DNA of 64,000 nucleotides, taken from NCBI GenBank assembly GCA_016840085.1, contig JAEOTA010000004.1:203809-267808 (forward strand), written 5' to 3'. This document shows, piece by piece, positions 45,681 to 55,300 of this stretch; position 1 is the stretch's first letter; each line of letters begins with the position of its first letter. The position numbers were made by a program, and so were the translations under genes. Below the pieces are notes generated by a model. The model made no database searches, had not been told where the DNA came from, and saw only the letters and a program-made list of their open reading frames with translations. The stretch comes from Promethearchaeota archaeon (GTDB lineage: Archaea > Asgardarchaeota > Lokiarchaeia > Sigyniarchaeales > SOKP01).

Positions 45681-47117
45681 TTAATGGTTTTCCTCAGTAA
45701 GAGAATCTAACGCATTAATAGCAGATTCACATACATAATCACACTTATCATGAATTAGATCATTTAAACCGGAAATAACTTCCTCCGTATTAACGCCTAA
45801 TAACCCTAATGCTTCAGATGATCTCCATCTAACATCAGGATTTTCATCTTTTAAGGCAGTTATTAATGATGGAATAGCTATCTTTGCTGTTGATCCTAAT
45901 TTACCTAAAGAAAGTGCTGCTTCATGTCGAACAACATTTTTTGGATCATTTAAAGCTTTCCTAAGAGCATAAACAGCATCTTCAGAATTAATTCCAATTT
46001 TTCCTAATGCTCTTGCTGTTTCTACTCTAACAGAACTTTTTCTTGATAATGGATCCTTAAAAAATGTTAAAAGTGATCTTTTAATCTTATTAATAAATGT
46101 AGGGATATATTCTACTTCTTGTTCGTGTATTCTTAAAATTTCAATTAAGACAGGTATGGCTTCTATAGCATCAACCCCAATACCTCCTAAGGCAGAAATT
46201 ATAATGTTCTTCATTTTTACACCAGATGTTTCAAATGAATTAATTAACGTAGGAACTGCTTCTTTTCCAATACTTCTTAATGCATCAGCAGCTTTTCCGC
46301 GAACAGCTTCTTTTTTATCATTTAGCAAATATCCAATTTTTTCAATAATTTTAGGATCACTTATTTTCATTTCACCTAAAGTATCAAGAGCTCCCTTTCT
46401 CACTATCTCATTTTTATGATTTAATACATTTAAAAGACTTGGGACTGATTCTTCTCCTACGTCTGCTAATGTATTAATAACTCTATTACGAACTCTCCAA
46501 TCACTATCCTCAAGAGCATTAATTAAACTAGGTAGTGCTTTTATCGAACCTCTTCCAATATTACTGATTGATCGGGCTGATGCAGTTCTTACAGTCCAAC
46601 TAACATCCTTAAGGCTGATCATTAACTTAGGAATCGCTTCATACGCATCAGTTCCCAATTCTCCAAGCGCTATAGCAACCTTAGTTCGAACATTTTCACT
46701 TTTATCTTGTAATGCTTTAATCAAATTGTTAATTGAATCTTGAGTAGGGATTCCTATTTTTCCGAGAGCAATTGCAGCTTCTTCTCGAATTGAATCCTCA
46801 TTATCTTCTAATGACTTGGATAATTGAGGTATAGACTCCTTCGCTATTTCTCCTATTTTTCCCAATGCACGAGCAGCTTCACGACGAATACTCCAATCAT
46901 TATCTTCTAAACAATTTATTAATTTTGAGATAGAATTTACGGACTTTTTACCCAATTCGCCTAAAACGTGGATAGAATTGAACTTAACAGACCTAATATC
47001 ACTATTTATATGCCCTATTATTTGATCAATAATTGATAGATCTTTTTCTACCCGTGATAACACTAAATCTATTCTTGCATCTCTCAACAATTTTTCTAAG
47101 GAAGCAGACAAATCCAA
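45681..47117 (-). CDS. HEAT/PBS-lyase repeat protein
   Basis: A 478-residue protein made of about 13 HEAT-like repeats of roughly 31 residues, each with the pattern I-P-x-L-I-x-x-L-x-D-x-x-x-x-V-R-x-x-A-A-x-A-L-G-x-I-G. Such solenoids bind other proteins. The first possible start is TTG at 47117; a second TTG at 47111 has AGGTGA 6 bases upstream and is likelier. It starts about 5 bases after the livF stop, so it is the last gene of the ABC transporter operon. A role as a regulator or assembly factor of that transporter is inference. Confidence 0.85.
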   Translation of the reverse strand: MDLSASLEKLLRDARIDLVLSRVEKDLSIIDQIIGHINSDIRSVKFNSIHVLGELGKKSVNSISKLINCLEDNDWSIRREAARALGKIGEIAKESIPQLSKSLEDNEDSIREEAAIALGKIGIPTQDSINNLIKALQDKSENVRTKVAIALGELGTDAYEAIPKLMISLKDVSWTVRTASARSISNIGRGSIKALPSLINALEDSDWRVRNRVINTLADVGEESVPSLLNVLNHKNEIVRKGALDTLGEMKISDPKIIEKIGYLLNDKKEAVRGKAADALRSIGKEAVPTLINSFETSGVKMKNIIISALGGIGVDAIEAIPVLIEILRIHEQEVEYIPTFINKIKRSLLTFFKDPLSRKSSVRVETARALGKIGINSEDAVYALRKALNDPKNVVRHEAALSLGKLGSTAKIAIPSLITALKDENPDVRWRSSEALGLLGVNTEEVISGLNDLIHDKCDYVCESAINALDSLTEENH

Positions 47118-47122
47118 TCACC

Positions 47123-47836
47123 TTATATACCTAAATATACCTCTTTTATTCGAGGTTCTCTCTTTAATTCTTCTTTTGATCCTCTCATTTCAATTTTTCC
47201 CTCTTCAAGAACATGAATATACTCAGCAACCTCCATTGCTAAAATCGCATCCTGTTCAACTAACAAAGTAGTTGTACCTTCTTGCTTTATTTTTTCAATT
47301 GCTTTAAAAATATCTTTCTTGACTTTAGGAGCCAAACCTAACGAGGGTTCATCCATTAAAAGTAGTTTTGGATTGGACATTAATGAACGTGCTATTGCTA
47401 GCATTTGTTGCTCTCCACCGCTTAAAGTTCCAGCTCGTTGTTTTTCTCGTTCTTTAAGACGAGGGAATATTTCAAAAATAAAATCTAATAATTCATGGAA
47501 TTTTTTCTTATCTTTTAATGTGTATGCTCCCAATCTAAGATTCTCCATAACTGTCATATCATAAAACAACTTACGACGTTCTGGACAATGAGAAATTCCT
47601 TTTTTTGCAATTCTATGAGGTTTTAACTCATCAATCCTTTCCCCTAGAAACTCGATTTTTCCTCTATCAGGTTCTTCTAAACCTGATATTACTCTGAGAA
47701 GCGTAGATTTTCCAGCTCCATTAGGACCAATAACAGCATCTAAAGCTTTTTCTTCGATTTTTAAATTAATTTCTTCAAGAGCTTTAGCTTTCCCATAATA
47801 ATGGTATACTTTTTTTATTTCAAGCAAATTCGTCAC
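47123..47836 (-). CDS. livF: Branched-chain amino-acid ABC transporter ATPase (LivF-type)
   Basis: A 237-residue ABC ATPase: Walker A GPNGAGKST, Q-loop region, signature LSGGEQQMLAIARSL, Walker B LLLMDEPSLGLAP and the switch His replaced by Q in LLVEQDAI, which is typical of LivF. It energises the two LivH/LivM permeases with LivG. The listed start is GTG at 47836, but AGAGGTGA just before makes TTG at 47827 (MLEIKKVYHYYG) likely. It overlaps the 3' end of livG by 8-17 bases. Confidence 0.92.
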   Translation of the reverse strand: MTNLLEIKKVYHYYGKAKALEEINLKIEEKALDAVIGPNGAGKSTLLRVISGLEEPDRGKIEFLGERIDELKPHRIAKKGISHCPERRKLFYDMTVMENLRLGAYTLKDKKKFHELLDFIFEIFPRLKEREKQRAGTLSGGEQQMLAIARSLMSNPKLLLMDEPSLGLAPKVKKDIFKAIEKIKQEGTTTLLVEQDAILAMEVAEYIHVLEEGKIEMRGSKEELKREPRIKEVYLGI

Positions 47837-48560
47837 CTCTACCTAAATATGCTTCAAGCACAATTTTATTATTAGCAACTTCACGAGGAGGGCCATCGGC
47901 AATTAATTTCCCTTGATGCATTGCAAGCACACGCGGTACTAGATTCATTAATTCACGTAATACATGACCAGTAATAAAAATTGTTACGCCATCCTCATAT
48001 AATTCTATTATTAAATCATTAATGACCTTTTGTTCTTCATGAGAAAGTCCACTAAATGGCTCATCAAGCAAAAGTAATTGTGGGTTACTAGCGATTGCTT
48101 TACCAATTTGTAACTTTCTCAGATCGCCATGAGGTAGAATAACCGGAGGAATTCTCGCTTTATCTACAAGTCCAACTGATGCTAGAATTGAACTAGCATA
48201 CTCATCAGTTCCAATCTCTTTCGAACTCTTTCTACCTCTTTTTGAAAGGCTTGGAACAATAATATTATCAAGTAAATTTAAAAATTTAAATGATCTAACT
48301 AATTGAAATGTTCGAGCAATCCCTAGATTCACTATTTTATAAGGGCGCATTCTAGTAATATCAATTCCGTCAAAATAAATTGTACCTGAATTAGTTTTCT
48401 CGAATCCTGATATTAAATTAAATACAGTAGTTTTACCTGCTCCATTTGGTCCAATCAAGCCAATAAACTCTCCTCGCTTGATTTCAAAACTGAAATCATT
48501 TACAGCTGTTAAACCACCAAATTTTTTTGTTAAATTTTTAACCTCTAGAATAATTCCCAT
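47820..48560 (-). CDS. livG: Branched-chain amino-acid ABC transporter ATPase (LivG-type)
   Basis: A 246-residue ABC ATPase with Walker A GPNGAGKTT, DITRMRPYKIVNLGIARTFQ as in LivG, LQIGKAIASNPQLLLLDEPFSGLSHEE (signature variant plus Walker B) and H in ITGHVLRELM. The typical ABC signature LSGG is reduced to LPHGDLRKLQIGKA, a variant common in LivG-type proteins. It pairs with LivF. It lies about 41 bases after livM in the operon. Confidence 0.9.
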   Translation of the reverse strand: MGIILEVKNLTKKFGGLTAVNDFSFEIKRGEFIGLIGPNGAGKTTVFNLISGFEKTNSGTIYFDGIDITRMRPYKIVNLGIARTFQLVRSFKFLNLLDNIIVPSLSKRGRKSSKEIGTDEYASSILASVGLVDKARIPPVILPHGDLRKLQIGKAIASNPQLLLLDEPFSGLSHEEQKVINDLIIELYEDGVTIFITGHVLRELMNLVPRVLAMHQGKLIADGPPREVANNKIVLEAYLGRGDEFA

Positions 48561-48601
48561 TATTAATCACATTTAAATTTTTATTCCATTTAACCTATAT
48601 C

Positions 48602-49654
48602 TTATCTACCCATTAAGACATCCCAGAAATCTTTCAGATGTTCTAAAATAGGTCTTAAAATCCCATGTTCAGCAAATCTAACAACAGTAATTAAAATTAT
48701 GGCGAATATTGCAAATTTCCATAAGCCAACATCAAATGCAAAGGCGCCAATCTCAACCACACCAATCTCTATTAGAATATATTCAAAAAAAATGAAGAAG
48801 AATGATCCTAATGCAGCCCCAATAATAGTAGTTAATCCTCCTAAAGATGCCATAAGAATAGCAAAAAATGAAATGACAAGTCCAAAATTTCCTGAGGGGT
48901 TTACTGAAGTAGTAGATAGGGCATAATAAGCTCCTGCTAATCCAGCAATTAACGCACTTATCATAAAAGCATAAATTTTATATCGTGTTGTATTGATTCC
49001 TGAAGCATCTGCTCCCGTTTCATCATCACGAATAGATTTAAAAATGGTTCCTAATTTAGATTTACTAATTTGAATTAAAACTATAAAAATAACTATTGCT
49101 GATATGAATACAATTAGATATTCTACTATAGGATTTTCAGATAAGGATGGTAAACCCGAAATTCCTTCAGAACCAAAAAATATATGTGAAAGCGATCCTA
49201 ATAAAAAGAGTTTTAATAAAATTAAGCTGAATACGAGAGTTCCTAGTGCTAGATATGGACCTTTTAATCTTAAGCATGGAATCCCAATTAGTAATCCAAA
49301 AAATACTGCTCCTAAAGAACCAAGAATAATTGATAACCAAATAGGAAAATTTTGATAATCAATTAGGTAAGCGCAAAGATAACCAGATATTCCAAAGAAA
49401 ATTGCATGTCCAAAACTAATTTGTCCTGAAATCCCTGTAAGTAAATCCCAACTTGCTGCGAAAATTGCAAATATCAATGCTAATGTAAAATGGGGTAAGA
49501 AGAAATTTATGAAACTCTGATCAGTAGATAGGAATGGTAGAACAGTAAGAATAGCTAAACAAACTACAGTTAATCCTCCAGAAAAAGTCGTTACCCAAGA
49601 TTTTAAATAACCTGGTAAATCACGCATCTTTTCTTTTATTTTATACCTTGTCAT
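48602..49654 (-). CDS. livM: Branched-chain amino-acid ABC transporter permease (LivM-type)
   Basis: A 350-residue permease with about nine to ten helices. It has the LivM features SFGHAIFFGISGYLCAY (helix with G-x-x-F-F-G-I-G), GLLIGIPCLRLKGPYLALGT and the cytoplasmic coupling loop SIRDDETGADASGIN, where E-x-A-x-x-x-G contacts the ATPase. It forms the membrane channel with LivH. Second permease of the operon. Confidence 0.9.
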   Translation of the reverse strand: MTRYKIKEKMRDLPGYLKSWVTTFSGGLTVVCLAILTVLPFLSTDQSFINFFLPHFTLALIFAIFAASWDLLTGISGQISFGHAIFFGISGYLCAYLIDYQNFPIWLSIILGSLGAVFFGLLIGIPCLRLKGPYLALGTLVFSLILLKLFLLGSLSHIFFGSEGISGLPSLSENPIVEYLIVFISAIVIFIVLIQISKSKLGTIFKSIRDDETGADASGINTTRYKIYAFMISALIAGLAGAYYALSTTSVNPSGNFGLVISFFAILMASLGGLTTIIGAALGSFFFIFFEYILIEIGVVEIGAFAFDVGLWKFAIFAIILITVVRFAEHGILRPILEHLKDFWDVLMGR

Positions 49655-49694
49655 TTTTCTATTATCTCCTCATAAGGTTTTAATTTATTAATTA

Positions 49695-50576
49695 TCACCT
49701 AAGTTCTTTCTTTCCAAATAATCCTTGAGGTCTAATTACCAACATGATAATAATAACTATAATGGGGATTAAATGAGCCCAAGAAGGGCCATTAGGAATG
49801 TAAATACTTGTGAAGCTAGTTACAAATCCTACTATATAGGCTCCAATAACGCTTCCAACTAGACTTCCCATCCCTCCTAAAATCACTACTGCAAATGAAT
49901 TTGTTAAAAATTCCCAACCCATTGTAGGGCCATTAATAGCAGCCGCAGGTATATATAAAACTGCAGCTATACTTGCAAGGAATGCGGAGATTATAACAGT
50001 ATAAAGTAGAATTCTATTGGCATTAATACCCATAAGTGTTGCAGCTTCTCTATCTTGGGAAACTGCTCTAATTGATTTACCTATTTTTGACTTATTAATG
50101 AATAGAGCAAATAATGATACAATAATTAATGACATGATAATGACGAATAGGAATTGATTAATCATTGAGTATCCAAATATTTCTGAAGTTCCAGAAATTA
50201 GAATATAATCATTAACTGCATAAGATTCAGTACCTGAAATTATCAAAGCCAACTGCTCAAGGAAGAAGGCTAATCCAAAAGTGATTAAAACAACACCAAC
50301 ATGAGTATCTTGTAAGGGTTTGATTAATATTAAATAAGTAAGACCTCCAAGTATAGTGACAATAATTAAAGCAATAATTACATTAAATAATAAATAATCA
50401 GGCCAAAAATCAAGAAACCATAAAAGCAAATATCCAGTTAACATGAAATAAGCCCCATGAGACAAATTCATAATTTTTCCTACCCCATACACTAAGGAAT
50501 AACCAAGAGCTATCAACGAAAAAACAGCTCCATTTAAAGTGCCATTGAATAAAAAATTAAGAATATCTCCATTCAT
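49695..50576 (-). CDS. livH: Branched-chain amino-acid ABC transporter permease (LivH-type)
   Basis: A 293-residue permease with about eight helices. Family features are FNGTLNGAVFSLIALGYSLVYGV at the N-terminus, KIMNLSHGAYFMLTGYL, and the coupling loop SIRAVSQDREAATLMGIN. It pairs with LivM to form the substrate path. The spacing to livM is 40 bases. Confidence 0.9.
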   Translation of the reverse strand: MNGDILNFLFNGTLNGAVFSLIALGYSLVYGVGKIMNLSHGAYFMLTGYLLLWFLDFWPDYLLFNVIIALIIVTILGGLTYLILIKPLQDTHVGVVLITFGLAFFLEQLALIISGTESYAVNDYILISGTSEIFGYSMINQFLFVIIMSLIIVSLFALFINKSKIGKSIRAVSQDREAATLMGINANRILLYTVIISAFLASIAAVLYIPAAAINGPTMGWEFLTNSFAVVILGGMGSLVGSVIGAYIVGFVTSFTSIYIPNGPSWAHLIPIIVIIIMLVIRPQGLFGKKELR

Positions 50577-50761
50577 AAATATCTTCTCATTCTAAATCAT
50601 TTAATATTATTATTAATATTTTATCTCATATCTTATAAAGCTGATCTTTTTACATTTTTATAAAAAGAAAATACGAGTATAAATTGAGCTTATCTTCATT
50701 TTTATCTTTTATATAATAAAAAAAAAAAAAAAATTATAAATTGAATTTATTAAACTGCCTT

Positions 50762-52153
50762 TTAAGACCATGCCTCATCGACCCATGGTGCAACAAGATA
50801 ATCAGCTGTGTGCAACCAAGGCGCGTATGGTGTATAAATAGCAGCTGGAACTACCTTCTTAGATCCATCAGGTTGCCATTGACACCATAATGTAAATCCA
50901 TAAGGATAACCCGCGACAAGATCGTGAGAATTTGGCCACCATGCTGATTCTCCAGACACACCAATAGGACGTTCAGTATTATCTGTTGTCCAAGTCTCCA
51001 TCTCAGCAATAATATCATCTGTGTCTAATGAATCAATTGCTTCAATAGCATTAGCAAGCGCATTTACAGCATCATAAGCCCCACATGCAATATAAAGCGG
51101 TTCATGTTTAAATTGTGCGATAAACGCATCCCAAAATGCAATAGATTTCTCAGTTTTATTAGTTTTATGTAATGTTTGCATGATTGTCTCATAAGCGCAT
51201 GATTCTCCACTAGACTTCCAAAAAGTATCTAATTGGGACTGAACGTCAATACCAAAGATAAGGTAATCATATTCGTTAGCAGCATATTGTTGCATCATCA
51301 AAACTCCACCTTGAGCGGAAATGACTGGAATTAAAATATCACATCCATCCTCTTGAAATGAAGCTAAATGGGTATTCATGTCCGCAGCACTAAGAGTAAT
51401 ATCATATCTGATTGGGTCTAGAACTTTTGCTTTCATACCTGTAAAAACAGGTAAGTAATCTGCACAAGCAGCCACTAAAGTATCTACCCAGGTTAAATCT
51501 TCTGCTAGAATGCCAAATGTACTGATATCTTCATTAGGATAGGTAGCATTCATTGTTAAGATAAAACCTGCTAATGTTTGCAATATTTGCATCCCTAGTG
51601 AACTTGAATTAATAGGCATAAATCTCCAGAAATATTTGTATGTATCATAATCGGTCATAACATTTGTACAGAAAATATCAGTAGCAGCACCAGTATCAAT
51701 AAAGATAATTTCTTCATCCATGAACTCTTCCACATATGCTAATAATGCTTCCGATCTGAAACCACCTACTGCGAAATCAACTTCTTTATCGAATATAAGT
51801 CTTCTTGCAGCATCAACTCCCCTAGAGGTTACAAGATTAGGATTAGATTCGTCTGTATCTTCTTTGGTAACACCAATGTAGTATTTTACTCCTCCAACAT
51901 CAACACCACCAGCTTCATTTATGTGTTTTGCAGCAAACCATGCTCCTTCGTAATTAGCATCACCTTGAATTTCTCCTGTATCACCAGCACATCCTATTAT
52001 AATTGTATTTTCTTTATCAAAACCGCTTGGAGCTCCAGGGTATTTGAATGGTGCTTCAGGGACTGCAAGGAAATACCAAGCTCCCAAGCCGATACCAACA
52101 CCAATAACGGCGATAAGTACAATAGCTATAATTCTTTTTGTTAATTTTTCCAT
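50762..52153 (-). CDS. ABC transporter substrate-binding protein (Liv/Leu-type)
   Basis: A 463-residue type I periplasmic binding protein anchored by one N-terminal hydrophobic segment (residues about 8-28, IAIVLIAVIGVGIGLGAWYF). The receptor domain starts IIIGCAGDTGEIQGDANYEGAW, with AAKHINEAGGVDV and GGFRSEALLAYVEEF typical of Leu/Ile/Val-binding proteins. It binds the ligand outside the membrane and delivers it to LivHM. No lipobox cysteine; anchoring by the helix is common in archaea. It is first of the operon; 185 bases separate it from livH. Ligand may be amino acids, but other polar compounds are possible. Confidence 0.88.
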   Translation of the reverse strand: MEKLTKRIIAIVLIAVIGVGIGLGAWYFLAVPEAPFKYPGAPSGFDKENTIIIGCAGDTGEIQGDANYEGAWFAAKHINEAGGVDVGGVKYYIGVTKEDTDESNPNLVTSRGVDAARRLIFDKEVDFAVGGFRSEALLAYVEEFMDEEIIFIDTGAATDIFCTNVMTDYDTYKYFWRFMPINSSSLGMQILQTLAGFILTMNATYPNEDISTFGILAEDLTWVDTLVAACADYLPVFTGMKAKVLDPIRYDITLSAADMNTHLASFQEDGCDILIPVISAQGGVLMMQQYAANEYDYLIFGIDVQSQLDTFWKSSGESCAYETIMQTLHKTNKTEKSIAFWDAFIAQFKHEPLYIACGAYDAVNALANAIEAIDSLDTDDIIAEMETWTTDNTERPIGVSGESAWWPNSHDLVAGYPYGFTLWCQWQPDGSKKVVPAAIYTPYAPWLHTADYLVAPWVDEAWS

Positions 52154-52383
52154 TTTTTAGATCACTTTTTTATTTTTTTTTTAGTTTTTAGGATTAAATT
52201 TAAATTGATCACTTACTAGTTCATTTTAGCATATATTTAAAGTTTTCAACTTTCTTTATTTATAAAATGCATATTGAAGTAAAATTATTTAAAAAATTAT
52301 TAAGAATAAAAAAAAATCTTAACAGGAAAATCAAAATCCAGTAAATTTCTAAAAATCAATTAAAAATAACAAATCTTCTTAGG

Positions 52384-55300
52384 CTAAAAACTAAAAATAA
52401 GTTGTAAAACAAACAAAACTCCAAAGCTAATAAATGCGATAAAAAGAGTGATAAGAGTGTAAAATCTCCATTTAATAGAAAGTTTTTCTCTTTCTTCTTT
52501 TCTTCCCATATATACTAAAGTAATTGTACCAATTACGGCGATTGATATAAAAACAGTGAAAATATACCAAACAGGTGTGATATATATAAATAAAAATGCT
52601 ATAACACTACCCCAACCATACGATAACCTTAATACTCTTCTTTTAAATATAACATCTGGATCAGTTGATTTAGCATAAGGAACAACTAGAATTAAAAATG
52701 CAAAAATCGCAATCGTCAATAAAGTCGGATGAATCGGACCTAATAAAATACTTAGAAATAGTTCAGATAACAGAATACCAAGAAATACCGCCACAAAAGC
52801 GCTAAATGTTATCCATATAGATTTGAAATGAGTCTTTAAAAAACCAAAAACTATTTTAAACACATCATTTATCAATTGCTTGATTTTTCTGAAGAATTTA
52901 ATAAGAATTTCAACAAAATTATTGAAAAGTTCACGTAATTCTTCTAATAGAAATACAAAAGGATATATAAGCATTGTTATGAAAAGAATTGCTCCACTAA
53001 GTTCATAAGATAATGATACGTGATATAGTATTGAACTTAATAATGAGAAAAACGCTAGCCAAAAAGCAAAAGCCTTAAAAGAATGTTCTTTAAACGGTTT
53101 AACTATTATACCTAAAAACACTACAAATAATGATAGAGCTACGCTTATATTTAAGAAGAAATTGGTGTTTGGGACAAATCCTAAGAGTATGTGAACATCG
53201 ACTGAAAGAAAAACTCCAATTGTCAAAAAGGAAATCTTTCTAAGACTTGATAATGATTTGTCTTCAAAAACACCTACATATTTATCAATACAAGTTAAAA
53301 TGAAAAAGATTATACACGATAGTATTATTAGATTTAGAGCACGCAATGGATCTAAAGTAAGATAAAATAGTGGCCATATACCAAAGTCCAAGTATAAGAT
53401 CATTAATAGAAAAAACCTAATTTTCTTTTTATTTGAGATTATATACTTTGAAAAATCTAATAGATTAAAAAGATAGGCTGTCTCAATTATTAAGATAAAA
53501 ATTATAAGGGGTATAGATGTAAATAACAATTGAATGAATAAAGCAACATAGAACCAAATTAAGTAAGTTGTGGTAAAGATCATTATGAATATCCACGATA
53601 TAAATCTAAAGTAATTTGCTAATTTTCCTAAAAGTTTCACTAAGAATATATCAAGTATCATTAGAACATGAACCATCAAGCTTAAACTTAAAAATACTAA
53701 TTGGGGATCAATTTCTAATAAAATCAGACCTTGGAGCAAAAGGAAAAATAGATTGAAATAAAAACATATTCCTAATACATGAGTTATATACGCTCTGTAT
53801 TTAATGAGAGCTTCAGTTTTATCTGGATAAAGATGATTCAAAGCTTTAAACAAGGAATAATTTGTGTAAACTTGCATAATTATAAAAATCATGAATTCTA
53901 AACTAAGCAATACGGGATAATGTAAAATATACTGATTAATACTTAGAAGTGTAAATAATGAGATTGCAAAATAACTTATTGTATGTATGAAATTTCCATA
54001 ACTTTTTTCAATCTTCTTTAGGATATGTATATCTAAAAACGTTAAAATGAACAATATTAGTTGTGAAATGATTATACTTTCAAAAACACCTATTATTTCA
54101 GTTAATAACCCAAATATCATTAAACTAATTTCTATATACAATATCAAAATCAATAAAGAATAGAATTTCGTTCTGAATTCTGGAAACTTTTCTTTAGTGA
54201 AAATAAAATCAATATAATTAATTGTTATAAACGAAATACATGTTTCAATTAAAACTAACGAAAAGATGAAGAAAAAGTCTAATACATTATATATAATTAA
54301 AATTAATATCCAATTAATGGCGAGAAATCCTTGAAAACACAAAATTAGGATCAATTCAATTCGTTTTTTTACTCTTTCTTCCACTTTAATGAAAAAGTAG
54401 CTTAAAATAAATAATAAAAGAGAAGCATTTTGGGCAAATAATGAATAATATGCTAATTGTTCTAAATTTTGAAACAATAATAATAAGCCATCAGATATTA
54501 AGGAAGCTAAGTAAAAAGATCCCCAAATAAATGTATTATAATAGAGTATTAAACGATAAATAGAAATTTGTTGACGTGAGATATCTAAATAAGATAAAAA
54601 GTATATAGAAATAAGATTCAACACTGAAATTGTTAAAAATAATAGAAATAAATTTAAATGAGAATGATATAAGAAAACGGATAGAGTATTACAAAATATG
54701 AACCATGATAAAACTATGAATTTGTTTCGTGTTGAATTGAATAAATAATAGAAACTATGTCTATCGATGATGAATGTTTCGAAAAATAAACCTCCACTTA
54801 AAATTAAAACAAATAGATAAATTGATATGACACGATTTAAATCTATAAAAATTAAATAAAGTAAAAAGTTAAGACTTAAACCAATGGGAATAATTAGATA
54901 TAGTATTAAGGAAATCTTATTAACATAGAGAAGTGGGTCTTGTACTTTAAATTCGATTTCAGATTTGATTATAAATCTTAAACATAATAAGAAGAGAATA
55001 GACCAAATTATAAGAAAATCCGTAATTTGATAAATTACTAATATTTGGGTGAATAAAAATTGCCTTAAAATAATTGGTAAGATAATCCCAATGAATAAAG
55101 AGAGGAGTAAAGAATTAAGGATATAGCATGTAAAATTAAGCCATTTTATCTGATTTTTATCTTCATATAATTTCATAATACTATTTTTAATTTCGGCTTG
55201 CTCCTCTTTCACTAAATTTTTAAAAAGATTAGTCAAAATTTGGAAACATGTTAAATACAAAAGAGCCCATGTTAGATACCAATAAGGTCTAATTACTTCA

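Noticed and set aside
45624..45710. A 28-codon + strand frame MVDIERLLKQAG... overlapping the HEAT gene end
   Set aside because: Too short, overlaps a real gene on the other strand, and has only a weak upstream purine stretch.
50719..50734. Long poly-A run between livH and the binding-protein gene
   Set aside because: A simple homopolymer within intergenic DNA; no stem precedes it, so I do not call a terminator.
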